From Bacteroidales bacterium (lineage in GTDB: Bacteria; Bacteroidota; Bacteroidia; Bacteroidales; Marinilabiliaceae), in the NCBI GenBank assembly GCA_024401355.1, contig JAKSLF010000003.1:1-64000 (forward strand): 64,000 bases of DNA. Direction: 5' to 3'. The position numbers and the translations under genes were made by a program. The notes below the pieces were generated by a model. The model had not been told where the DNA came from and did not search any database. It saw only the letters and a program-made list of their open reading frames with translations. The first letter of the stretch is position 1. Each line of letters opens with the position of its first letter. Below, one piece after another: positions 50,526 through 59,668 of the stretch.

Positions 50526-52636
50526 TGGATCTGTCTCGTAAAGACATAAAATATCTCATTGGCGTAGGTCCGAAGAGGGCCGAGATGTTTGCCTCTGACA
50601 TGGACATCACAACATACGATGACCTGATGCAGCTGTATCCCTATAAGTATGTAGACCGAAGCCACATCTACCGCATCTCCGAATTGCGTTCCGACATGCC
50701 GTACGTTCAGATCTGTGGGCGTTTTGTTTCGCTTCAGACCGTTGCCGGACGTCAGCCACGACTGTCGGCACAGTTTTCTGACGGGTCGGGTTATGTGGAA
50801 CTGGTATGGTTCAAGGGTATCGACTACATCAAATCGCAAATCAACTCGACCGACGAGTATGTCATATTCGGCAAGCCTACAATCTTCAACCAGCACTTCA
50901 ATATAACGCATCCTGAGATGGAGAAAGTAGGCTCGGCATCGATGCAGGCAGGCACACTTCAGCCATTCTACAACACATCAGAGAAAATGAAGAAAGCCGG
51001 GTTCAACTCCCGTGCCATACAGAAACTGATCAGAAACTTGTTTGCGGAAGTGCCACCAACTGAGATAGAGGAGACCTTGCCTCAGAGTGTCGTCGGTTCG
51101 TGCGGACTGCTCAGCAAAGCCGAAGCCCTTCTTCAGATCCACTTTCCGCAGAACACACCGATGCTTGAGAGAGCGCGCTATCGACTCAAGTTCGAAGAGC
51201 TGTTCTACATCCATCTGTCACTCTTGCGTAACCGCAACATAAACCGAAGTCGTCAGGCTGGAATACCATTTCCGAAGGCTGGTGTGCATCTTAATAAATT
51301 CTACAGAGAGTGTCTGCCGTTTGAGCCTACAAATGCTCAGAAACGAGTAGTGCGTGAGATGTGTGCCGACATGGCATCTGGACGTCAGATGAACCGTCTG
51401 TTGCAAGGTGACGTAGGATCTGGAAAGACACTTGTCGCATTGATGGTGATGCTTGTAGCCATAGGCAATAGCTCTGCTGATGGTATGCCATATCAGGCAT
51501 GTATCATGGCGCCGACTGAAATATTGGCCAACCAGCATTACGACAGCATATCACGCATGCTTGAAGGAATGGACCTTCGTGTTGAACTCCTGACGGGTTC
51601 GACCAAAAAGAAACAGCGCACGCCGATATTGGCAGGAATAGCCGATGGAAGCGTCAACATAGTCGTAGGCACGCATGCCTTGATAGAGGACACCGTCGTC
51701 TTTCGCAATCTAGGATTGGCGGTAGTCGACGAGCAGCACCGATTTGGTGTGGCCCAGAGAGCCAGGTTGTGGGCAAAGGCTGCAGTTCCTCCACATGTGC
51801 TTGTCATGACAGCAACACCTATACCACGTACGTTGGCCATGACAGTCTATGGCGACCTTGACGTGTCGGTAATCGACGAACTGCCGCCTGGTCGTAAGCC
51901 AGTGCAGACAGAGCATTATTTCCACAACAGCCGTAACTCGCTCAACCGTTTCATCCGTGAGCAGCTCCAGCTGGGTCGTCAATGTTATGTAGTCTATCCG
52001 CTGATAGACGAGTCGGAGAAGATGGACTTCAAGAACCTCACTGAGGGATTTGAATATATGAAAGAAGCCTTCAGCGAATACAAAGTGTGCATGGTCCATG
52101 GTCGCATGCCGGCAGACGAAAAAGATGAGGCGATGCGCCAATTTGTTAGTGGCGAGGCTCATATAATGGTGGCAACAACAGTGATAGAAGTAGGAGTCAA
52201 CGTGCCCAATGCTTCGGTCATGATAATCGAGAGTGCCGAACGCTTTGGCCTTTCGCAGCTTCACCAGTTGAGAGGACGTGTCGGACGTGGTGCCGACCAG
52301 AGCTATTGTGTTCTGATGACAGACTATAAACTGTCAGACGACACACGCAAGCGCATGGAAGTGATGGTTGGGACGACAGATGGCTTTGAGATAGCCGAAG
52401 CAGACATGCGTCTGCGTGGTCCGGGCAACATTGAGGGCACCCAGCAGAGTGGACTACCTTTCACATTGCACATATCTGACCTTGCCCGCGATGCCCAGCT
52501 CGTTCAGTTTACACGAGACAAGGCAATAGAACTGCTGGCTGATGATCCGCTGCTGTCGTCGCCAGTCAATGGCATAGCGCTGAAGCGTCTATCGCAATTG
52601 TCGAAAGAACATGTCAACTGGAGCAATATAAGTTGA
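50525..52636 (+). CDS. recG: ATP-dependent DNA helicase RecG
   Basis: The 703-residue SF2 helicase has an N-terminal wedge/OB domain (YIRISELRSD-type), Walker A GDVGSGKTLVAL near residue 295, the DEQH box (DEQHRFGVAQR), TATPIPRTLAMT, VHGRMPADEKD and QLRGRVGRG. It reverses stalled forks and branch-migrates Holliday junctions. The start overlaps the preceding stop by a single base. Confidence 0.96.
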   Translation: MDLSRKDIKYLIGVGPKRAEMFASDMDITTYDDLMQLYPYKYVDRSHIYRISELRSDMPYVQICGRFVSLQTVAGRQPRLSAQFSDGSGYVELVWFKGIDYIKSQINSTDEYVIFGKPTIFNQHFNITHPEMEKVGSASMQAGTLQPFYNTSEKMKKAGFNSRAIQKLIRNLFAEVPPTEIEETLPQSVVGSCGLLSKAEALLQIHFPQNTPMLERARYRLKFEELFYIHLSLLRNRNINRSRQAGIPFPKAGVHLNKFYRECLPFEPTNAQKRVVREMCADMASGRQMNRLLQGDVGSGKTLVALMVMLVAIGNSSADGMPYQACIMAPTEILANQHYDSISRMLEGMDLRVELLTGSTKKKQRTPILAGIADGSVNIVVGTHALIEDTVVFRNLGLAVVDEQHRFGVAQRARLWAKAAVPPHVLVMTATPIPRTLAMTVYGDLDVSVIDELPPGRKPVQTEHYFHNSRNSLNRFIREQLQLGRQCYVVYPLIDESEKMDFKNLTEGFEYMKEAFSEYKVCMVHGRMPADEKDEAMRQFVSGEAHIMVATTVIEVGVNVPNASVMIIESAERFGLSQLHQLRGRVGRGADQSYCVLMTDYKLSDDTRKRMEVMVGTTDGFEIAEADMRLRGPGNIEGTQQSGLPFTLHISDLARDAQLVQFTRDKAIELLADDPLLSSPVNGIALKRLSQLSKEHVNWSNIS

Positions 52637-52666
52637 TGTATTATAAAGAGTAATAGAAAAACAGGA

Positions 52667-54901
52667 ATGAAGTTCGTTTCCACATATATGACATTGTTAA
52701 GTCTTCTTTTTCTGTCGCTGGTGGTGCATGCCCAGGTGATAGGCAAAGTAGATGCTGATACGGTGCTTGTTGACCATGAATTGCAGAACATCAACGTAGT
52801 GGGACAGAAAGGAAGAGAGTCATTCCAATCGGTTGATGCATCGGCAGCACTCAACACGGCAGGCGTTGGTGGTGGCATCGAAGGTGTTGTTAAATCGCAG
52901 ATGGGTGTGACAAGCAACTCGGAGTTGTCTTCTCAGTATCGAGTGCGTGGTGGCAACTTCGACGAAAACCTTGTCTATGTCAACAACATCGAAGTGTTCA
53001 AACCCATGCTCATCCGTAGTGGAGAACAAGAAGGTCTGAGTTTTGTCAATCCCGACATGGTCGACAGAGTCAACTTCTCGTCGGGTGGCTTCAACGTATC
53101 GTTTGCAGACAAGATGTCGTCGGTACTAGACGTGAAATATAAAGTGCCTCGTGAGTGGCATGCCAGTGCCCGTGCCAGTCTTCTCGGTGCGTCGGCTCAT
53201 GTCGAGGGAAAAGCAGGACAATTGTATTCGCAGATTACTGGTGTTCGCTACAAGACGAACAAATATGTGCTTGGTTCGATGGATACCAAGGGAGAATATG
53301 ACCCGACATTTCTCGACGTACAGTCGTTGCACAACTTCAACTTCTCAAGCAATGTGCGTCTCAACCTTCTGGGATACTATGCGTCAAACAAATATGACTT
53401 CGTGCCTAAAAATCGAGAGACGACATTTGGCACAATGGCAGATGCTCGCAAGTTTACTATTTACTTTGATGGTAATGAGGCAGACCGCTATAAGACGGGA
53501 ATGTTTGCAGGCTCGCTTCTGGTTTCGCCATTGCAGGAGCATACCTTTTATATCAACGCGTCACATTATCGCAGCAATGAGCAGGAGAACTATGATGTGT
53601 TGGGTGAATACTGGCTTCAGCAGGCAGGGGACAGCGAGACGAACATAGGTGTCGGTGGCTACATGGAACATGCCCGCAACGAACTTCTGAGCATCATCAG
53701 CACAGTCGCTCTTCGTGGAACAGACTACGTAGGAACACATAAGTGGACCCCAAGAGGAACATCCATAACGCCTCATCGCCTTACGTGGGAATTGAAATTG
53801 CAGCATGAGCATTTCGACGACTACATGAACGAATGGTCGTATAGCGACTCGGCAGGCTATATGGCATCTCCAGACAACGGCTTGATACGCATGGACCGCT
53901 ATGTATATTCTGACAACAAGCTCGACACTCGACGTTTAATGGCATTCCTGATGGATGAGATCGACTTTTATTCTGGAGACAACCATTATGAACTATGCTA
54001 TGGAGTCCGTGTCTCTAATAATAATGTAGGCAACGACAACGGAGTCTCTGAGACTATAGTCAGCCCCCGGCTTTCATTTTCAATGTCGCATGACAGGTGG
54101 CAACATCGCATAAGTGGTGGACTCTATTCCCAGTCGCCAATGCTACGTGAACTCAGGAGGAATGACGGCACGCTTAATACTGACGTCAAAGCTCAGCGAT
54201 CGTGGCAGATAGTGATAGGCAACGACCTCTATTTTGAGGCTGGTGACGGAGAAAGGCGTCCATTCAAGTTTACTGTCGAAGCATACTACAAGAACTTCTC
54301 TCGCCTAAACCCCTACAGCATCGAGAACGTCCGCATCAGGTACATGGCATCCAACTGTGCCAAAGGATATGCGTATGGCATCGATGCCAAGATAAACGGT
54401 GAACTTGTCGAAGGTGTCGAATCGTGGGCATGTTTGTCGTTCATGAAGACAGCAGAAGACATAGAAGGTGACGGACATGGGTGGATAGCGCGTCCGTCTG
54501 ACCAGCGAGTCAACTTCTCTATGATGTTCAACGACTATATACCGACCAACAAATCGATGGGAGCCAATCTGAACTTCGTGTTTGGAAGTGGTCTGCCATT
54601 TGGCCCGCCAAACAGTCAGCGCTACAAGCAGACCTCACGCATGCCTGGCTATAAGAGAGTAGACCTCGGACTATTCAAGGATTTTGCAAAAAACAAAGAA
54701 GGCAAGCAGAAGTGGGAAGTAGTGAAGTCGGCGCGTCTTGGTGTTGAAGTGCTGAACCTATTCGACTCTAACAATACAATATCGCATTTCTGGGTGAACG
54801 ATGTCAACTACAACTATAGCGAAGGCAAGGGTGGGCAATATGCCGTGCCTAACTACCTTACGTCTAGACGCATCAACGTCAAATTGAGCTTCGAGATGTA
54901 G
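52667..54901 (+). CDS. TonB-dependent-receptor-like outer-membrane protein
   Basis: The 744-residue product has a signal peptide (LLSLLFLSLVVHAQ), then an LQNINVVGQKGRESFQSV segment (TonB-box-like region), a plug domain (VVKSQMGVTSNSELSSQYRVRGGNFDENLVYVNNIEVFKP) and a beta barrel that ends in RINVKLSFEM. The N-terminal CarboxypepD_reg-like domain seen in the 27.5-kb receptor is absent. It may be a transport receptor or one of the plug-barrel proteins involved in envelope work; the substrate is unknown. Confidence 0.85.
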   Translation: MKFVSTYMTLLSLLFLSLVVHAQVIGKVDADTVLVDHELQNINVVGQKGRESFQSVDASAALNTAGVGGGIEGVVKSQMGVTSNSELSSQYRVRGGNFDENLVYVNNIEVFKPMLIRSGEQEGLSFVNPDMVDRVNFSSGGFNVSFADKMSSVLDVKYKVPREWHASARASLLGASAHVEGKAGQLYSQITGVRYKTNKYVLGSMDTKGEYDPTFLDVQSLHNFNFSSNVRLNLLGYYASNKYDFVPKNRETTFGTMADARKFTIYFDGNEADRYKTGMFAGSLLVSPLQEHTFYINASHYRSNEQENYDVLGEYWLQQAGDSETNIGVGGYMEHARNELLSIISTVALRGTDYVGTHKWTPRGTSITPHRLTWELKLQHEHFDDYMNEWSYSDSAGYMASPDNGLIRMDRYVYSDNKLDTRRLMAFLMDEIDFYSGDNHYELCYGVRVSNNNVGNDNGVSETIVSPRLSFSMSHDRWQHRISGGLYSQSPMLRELRRNDGTLNTDVKAQRSWQIVIGNDLYFEAGDGERRPFKFTVEAYYKNFSRLNPYSIENVRIRYMASNCAKGYAYGIDAKINGELVEGVESWACLSFMKTAEDIEGDGHGWIARPSDQRVNFSMMFNDYIPTNKSMGANLNFVFGSGLPFGPPNSQRYKQTSRMPGYKRVDLGLFKDFAKNKEGKQKWEVVKSARLGVEVLNLFDSNNTISHFWVNDVNYNYSEGKGGQYAVPNYLTSRRINVKLSFEM

Positions 54902-54957
54902 ATGATTGTTGTGATTTGGAAAAAAATAATTAATTTAGCGGAGTTGTAAATTAACAC

Positions 54958-57306
54958 ATGAAAAACGATAATTTGAAAAAGATATTAGCTTTGAGTGCTA
55001 TTGCTTTGGCCGGTTGTTCCGGAATTAATAAGGAAGCTTCGTCGGAGGCTGACATGTTTGGTGAGATGAAGATTGACGATGTTGTCGCTCGCATGACTCT
55101 CGAACAGAAAGTGAGCCTTGTTCTGGGACGTCATCGTGGATTCGCTACACCGCCAGATGCAGCTCCTGGAATGCCTGATAGATATGAAGAACAGCGTCGT
55201 TACATGGCTGAACATGCAGACGAAATTGCAGAACAGAATAAGCAGGAGAAACCTACTGATGACGAAGTCAAAGTTGTGACTGCATTTACTGAAGGACGTG
55301 TTGCTGGTGCCGCCGCAGATGGATATTCCATCGACGAACTCAACATCCCTGTTGTCATTTATGCCGACGGACCTGCTGGACTTCGCATCGATCCTACCCG
55401 CAAGAACGATACCACTACATATTATTGTACCGCATTCCCTACAGGAACAATCCTTGCAGCCAGCTGGGACGAAGAACTCGTCAAGACGCAGACTCGCAAC
55501 CTTGGCAACGAAGTGAAGGAGTATGGTGCCGATATTCTTCTGGCGCCTGCCATCAACATTCACAGAAATCCACTTTGTGGCCGTAATTTCGAATATTTCT
55601 CTGAAGATCCACTGCTCTCGGGCAAAATAGCTGCAGCATACGTCAACGGCATCCAGGAAAATGGCGTTGGAACATCCGTAAAACACTATGCAGCCAACAG
55701 CCAGGAGACAATGCGCAACGGCATCGACTCACGAGTGAGTGAACGTGCATTGCGTGAAATTTATCTCAAAGGATTTGAAATAGCTGTCAAGGAGTCTTCC
55801 CCTTGGACTATCATGTCATCTTATAATAAGGTAAATGGCACTCTCGCCTCAGAAAACAAGTGGCTGCTCACCGACGTCCTTCGCAATGAGTGGGGCTTCG
55901 ACGGTGTCGTTATGACAGACTGGTGGGCAGAGCAGAATGGTGCTAGACAAACCGCTGCGGGCAACGACCTTCTGATGCCTGGAACTCAGCGTCAGCACGA
56001 TGAGATTATTGCCGCTATCAACGATGGTACACTCGACATAGCTCTTCTCGACCGCAATGTAAAGAACATTCTCCGCATGATAGCCAAGACTCCTGCATTT
56101 AAGGGGTACAAGTATAGCAATACGCCCGACCTAGAAGGTCATGCAAAAGTGGCTCGTGAGGTCGCTACACAGGGCATGGTTCTGCTAGAAAACAAAGATC
56201 AGGTGCTTCCACTTGCAGACAAAGCCAAGGTTGCTCTCTTTGGTATCGCTTCATACGACACCAACGTGGGAGGTAGCGGTAGTGGCTATGTGAACAGAAA
56301 ATACAAAGTTAACATTAACGAGGGACTTAAGAATGCAGGCTATACTGTCGACGCAGCTCTCGAGGCAGAATACAATAAATATATAGAAAGCGAAAAGTCA
56401 AAGTTCTCTACAAAGGAGTATTTCTGGATTATCCCTGTTGTTGAGGAAAAGGCCATAGCCAAAGCAACAGTTGACAAAGCCGTAAAGGAGGCCGACGTTG
56501 CAATCGTTACTATCGGTCGTATGGCTGGCGAGGGTGGTGACCGCAAGCTCACCAAGGGCGACTATTACCTCAGCGAAACAGAGATGGCCAACTTCAACAT
56601 GGTTAGTGAAGCTGCCAAGAAATATGGCAAGAAGGTCATCATGCTCCTCAACATGGGTTCTATTGTAGACCTCAATGGCGTAGCAGAAAACGTCGATGGT
56701 CTCCTTCATATCTGGATGCCAGGTCAAGAGGCAGGTAATGCCGTAGCCGATGTCATTTCTGGCAAGGTTAATCCTTCTGGCAAGTTGCCTCTTACATGGG
56801 CCAAGAACTACAGCGACTATTCGTCGGCCAACGACTTTCCATTGTCAGAGGGTGAAGATGGTGCTGTTATATATAAGGAAGATATCTACGTTGGCTACCG
56901 TCATTTTGATAAGAAGAGCATCGCGCCTCTCTATCCATTTGGTTTCGGATTGAGCTATACCGAATTTGGTCATCAGCGCATAGGAGTCAAAAATGTAAAT
57001 GGCGAAATAACAGTCAACATCATGGTTGAGAACAAAGGCAATGTGGCTGGAAAGGAAATCGTACAGCTTTATGTGGCCGCTCCACAGTCTGCATTTGATA
57101 AGCCAGTCAAGGAGTTGAGAGCGTTTGGCAAGACACCGATCCTTCAGCCAGGTGAGACTTGCGAGGTTGTGATGCATCTCAGGGCGAGCGACCTTGCATC
57201 GTTTGACGAAGCAACACACAGCTGGAAGGTCGATTCAGGCGTTTATGAGTTCATGTCGGGCGCTTCGGCAACCGACATTCGCATAAAAACTACCATTAAC
57301 TTATAG
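54958..57306 (+). CDS. glycoside hydrolase family 3 (beta-glucosidase-type) lipoprotein
   Basis: The 782-residue product has lipobox ALAGC, a GH3 N-terminal TIM barrel (ARMTLEQKVSLVLGR, YADGPAGLRI, PAINIHRNPLCGRNFEYFSEDPLLSG, VKHYAANSQETMRN) with the nucleophile Asp in FDGVVMTDWW, a C-terminal alpha/beta sandwich (GMVLLENKDQVLPL, then AIVTIGRMAGEGGDR) and a fibronectin-III-like tail (KPVKELRAFGKT, LQPGETCEV). It would cleave beta-linked terminal glucose or a related sugar from oligosaccharides at the cell envelope. Codon use (many C-ending codons) suggests good expression. No SusC/SusD genes accompany it. Confidence 0.92.
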   Translation: MKNDNLKKILALSAIALAGCSGINKEASSEADMFGEMKIDDVVARMTLEQKVSLVLGRHRGFATPPDAAPGMPDRYEEQRRYMAEHADEIAEQNKQEKPTDDEVKVVTAFTEGRVAGAAADGYSIDELNIPVVIYADGPAGLRIDPTRKNDTTTYYCTAFPTGTILAASWDEELVKTQTRNLGNEVKEYGADILLAPAINIHRNPLCGRNFEYFSEDPLLSGKIAAAYVNGIQENGVGTSVKHYAANSQETMRNGIDSRVSERALREIYLKGFEIAVKESSPWTIMSSYNKVNGTLASENKWLLTDVLRNEWGFDGVVMTDWWAEQNGARQTAAGNDLLMPGTQRQHDEIIAAINDGTLDIALLDRNVKNILRMIAKTPAFKGYKYSNTPDLEGHAKVAREVATQGMVLLENKDQVLPLADKAKVALFGIASYDTNVGGSGSGYVNRKYKVNINEGLKNAGYTVDAALEAEYNKYIESEKSKFSTKEYFWIIPVVEEKAIAKATVDKAVKEADVAIVTIGRMAGEGGDRKLTKGDYYLSETEMANFNMVSEAAKKYGKKVIMLLNMGSIVDLNGVAENVDGLLHIWMPGQEAGNAVADVISGKVNPSGKLPLTWAKNYSDYSSANDFPLSEGEDGAVIYKEDIYVGYRHFDKKSIAPLYPFGFGLSYTEFGHQRIGVKNVNGEITVNIMVENKGNVAGKEIVQLYVAAPQSAFDKPVKELRAFGKTPILQPGETCEVVMHLRASDLASFDEATHSWKVDSGVYEFMSGASATDIRIKTTINL

Positions 57307-57405
57307 TGTTGTAGTTGCAGAATCGGCAAAAACATCAAAAAATGGCGTTATTTGAGGTTGAAAAACCAATAAATGCGCCTTGTGGAAAAAAAATGTAAAT
57401 GCAAA

Positions 57406-57437
57406 TTTGTATGTAAAATAATATCTGTGTAAATTTG
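57406..57437 (+). promoter_or_regulatory. promoter of the ppiD-like gene
   Basis: TTTG (57406-57409), a 20-base spacer and TAAATTTG (57430-57437) match both Bacteroidetes elements exactly. The predicted 5' leader is about 90 bases. The rest of the 227-base gap shows nothing else I can support. Confidence 0.8.
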
Positions 57438-57533
57438 CGCGCTGATTGCGGGGTGTGTTCACTTCAAAATAGACATCAAAAGAAGTAACTACCTTGGCAT
57501 ATTAAAGTAGAAATAAAAAAAACAGATAAATAA

Positions 57534-59579
57534 ATGGCAGCATTACAATCACTTAGAAACAAGGCTGGTGTAGCTATTACAATATTGATAGCTATCGCAC
57601 TCTTGTCTTTCATCCTGACTGACCTTCTTGGTCAGAATAGTATTTTCTCTTCAACTGACGAAATCGGCGAGATCGATGGTGAGGCAGTGAAGGTTCAGGA
57701 ATATCAGCAGAGGGTTGATGAACTCGAAAGTTTCACAAAGATGAACCAGGGCACTATGTCTCTCACAGAGGAAACTCAGAACCAGATTCGTGAGCAGGTA
57801 TGGCGTCAGATGATTCAGGAAAAGGCATTTGGCAAGGTTTATGAGAATGCTGGTATCGAAGTTACAGCAGACGAGCTTGTTGATATGGCTATTGGTAATC
57901 ATATCTCTCCTGCTTTGCGTCCTCTCTTTACAAATCCTCAGACTAATGCGTACGACCGCCAGATAGCTGAGAATTTCTTGAGAAACAAGAATCAGGACCC
58001 ACAGGCTGCATTCTACTGGCAGTTTGTAGAGAAGAGCCTCAAGCAGGATCGCCTTGCTAACAAGTATATGTCTCTTCTCAAGAAGAGCCTCTACTGCACA
58101 GGTGCTCAGGCAAAGGTCGACGCTGGCAAGCGTTCAAATGAGGTTGACCTCGCATTTGTTGGTGTTCGTTACAACACTATTCCTGATTCGACAATCAAGG
58201 TTACTGATTCAGAAATCAACGCACGCTATAAGAAGAACAAGGAACTTTATAAAGTAGATGCTACTCGTGACATCGAGTATGTTTCTTTCCCTATCAAACC
58301 AACTGATCTCGACCGTGAGGAGACAATGAAGGCTGTTGCAGATCTTAAGGCAGACTTTGCAGCTGCTGAGACTGATGCATTCCGCTTCGCTCAGATGAAC
58401 TCTGAGAATCCTACTCCACAGCGTTATGTCAGCAAGGCACAGCTCGCTCCTGCAGTCGCTGCATTTGTTGAGACTGCCAAGGTAGGTGATGTTACTGATC
58501 CATACCGTGAGGGTGACTCATATAAGATTAGCCGTCTTGTTGAGGTTGTTCAGCGTCCAGATTCAGTTAAGGCTCGTCACATTCTTATCCGTGACAACGA
58601 GCAGTTGGCCGACAGCCTTTTCGAAGTCTTGAAGAAGGGTGCTAACTTTGCTGATGCAGCTCGCAAGTATAGCGAGGATCCAGGTTCTGCTATCAACGGC
58701 GGTGATCTCGACTGGTTCAATGATGGTGTGATGGTTCCTGAGTTCAATGAGGCATGCTTCAACAACGCAAAGGGCAGCATTGTTAAGATTCAGAGCAACT
58801 ATGGTGTTCATATCATCAACGTTCAGGACAAGGGTGTCGCTACTACTAAGTATAGCGTCGCTACAATCGACAAGTCTATCCAGTTTAGCTCACGCACTCA
58901 GCAGGAGGTTTATGCTCAGGCTAATGCTTTCGCATCACAGGTAAAGGATCAGGCTTCATTTGAGGCTCAGGTTGACAGCGCTAATCTTGTTAAACGTTAT
59001 GGCAACGGCATCCGTTCAAATGCTCATAGCATCAATTCACTTCGTTCAGCTCGTGAGATTGTAAAGTGGATCTACAAGGCTGACGTAGGTGAGGTCTCTG
59101 AAATCTTCGAGGCAAACGATGAGTTTATTATTGCTGTTCTCGTTAGAGAGCAGGAGAAGGGCTATGCAAAGGTTGAGGATGTAAAGCAGAGCATCACTCG
59201 TGAACTCCTCAACGAGAAGAAGGTGGCTTCAGTAGCATCTGCTGCTGCAGGCAAGAGCCTCAGCGATATCGCTGCAATGTACAACGCAAAAGTTGACTCG
59301 GCTCACCATGTGTCACTCGCTTCAAATGTTGTTAGCGGTGCAGGTAACGAGCCAGCACTTGTTGGCAAGGCTGTTGCAACAGACAAGGGTGCACGCATTG
59401 ATGCCCTTCAGGGTAACAACGCTGTATACTTCGCTGAAGTTACTAACGTAGAGACTAAGGAGGCTGACGAAGAAACAGCTCGCGTGGCTTACATGCAGCA
59501 GTTCCAGAGCCTCGAATACATCGTTACAAACTACATTAGCGATGTTGAAGTAGAAGACAATCGTATTAAGTTCTATTAA
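57534..59579 (+). CDS. ppiD: PpiD-type membrane-anchored peptidyl-prolyl isomerase
   Basis: The 681-residue product has an N-terminal membrane helix (AGVAITILIAIALLSFILTDLLG), a SurA/PpiD-type N-domain (GEIDGEAVKVQEYQQRVDEL to QVWRQMIQEKAF), and a PpiC rotamase domain with VKARHILIRDNEQL, SEDPGSAINGGDLDWFNDGVMVPEF and YGVHIINVQDKG (about residues 345-435), then a helical C-terminal region. It is a periplasmic foldase anchored in the inner membrane. It has a strong promoter and codon bias toward GCT, AAG and ATC, fitting high expression. Confidence 0.93.
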   Translation: MAALQSLRNKAGVAITILIAIALLSFILTDLLGQNSIFSSTDEIGEIDGEAVKVQEYQQRVDELESFTKMNQGTMSLTEETQNQIREQVWRQMIQEKAFGKVYENAGIEVTADELVDMAIGNHISPALRPLFTNPQTNAYDRQIAENFLRNKNQDPQAAFYWQFVEKSLKQDRLANKYMSLLKKSLYCTGAQAKVDAGKRSNEVDLAFVGVRYNTIPDSTIKVTDSEINARYKKNKELYKVDATRDIEYVSFPIKPTDLDREETMKAVADLKADFAAAETDAFRFAQMNSENPTPQRYVSKAQLAPAVAAFVETAKVGDVTDPYREGDSYKISRLVEVVQRPDSVKARHILIRDNEQLADSLFEVLKKGANFADAARKYSEDPGSAINGGDLDWFNDGVMVPEFNEACFNNAKGSIVKIQSNYGVHIINVQDKGVATTKYSVATIDKSIQFSSRTQQEVYAQANAFASQVKDQASFEAQVDSANLVKRYGNGIRSNAHSINSLRSAREIVKWIYKADVGEVSEIFEANDEFIIAVLVREQEKGYAKVEDVKQSITRELLNEKKVASVASAAAGKSLSDIAAMYNAKVDSAHHVSLASNVVSGAGNEPALVGKAVATDKGARIDALQGNNAVYFAEVTNVETKEADEETARVAYMQQFQSLEYIVTNYISDVEVEDNRIKFY

Positions 59580-59602
59580 TTGAATAGACTGATAAGATAT
59601 TG

Positions 59603-59635
59603 GCGGAGGCTGCTATGAGCAGTCTCCGCTTTTTA
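59603..59635 (+). terminator. terminator between ppiD and mfd
   Basis: GCGGAGGCTGCT (59603-59614) pairs with AGCAGTCTCCGC (59618-59629) with one G-T pair and an ATG loop, followed by TTTTTAT. Confidence 0.9.
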
Positions 59636-59668
59636 TCTGAAAAGGAACCATATATTATAATTTGGCAA

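Noticed and set aside
59600-59668. Upstream extension of mfd by 23 codons
   Set aside because: These codons pass through the ppiD terminator stem and have no Mfd-like start; the ATG at 59669 gives a normal length.
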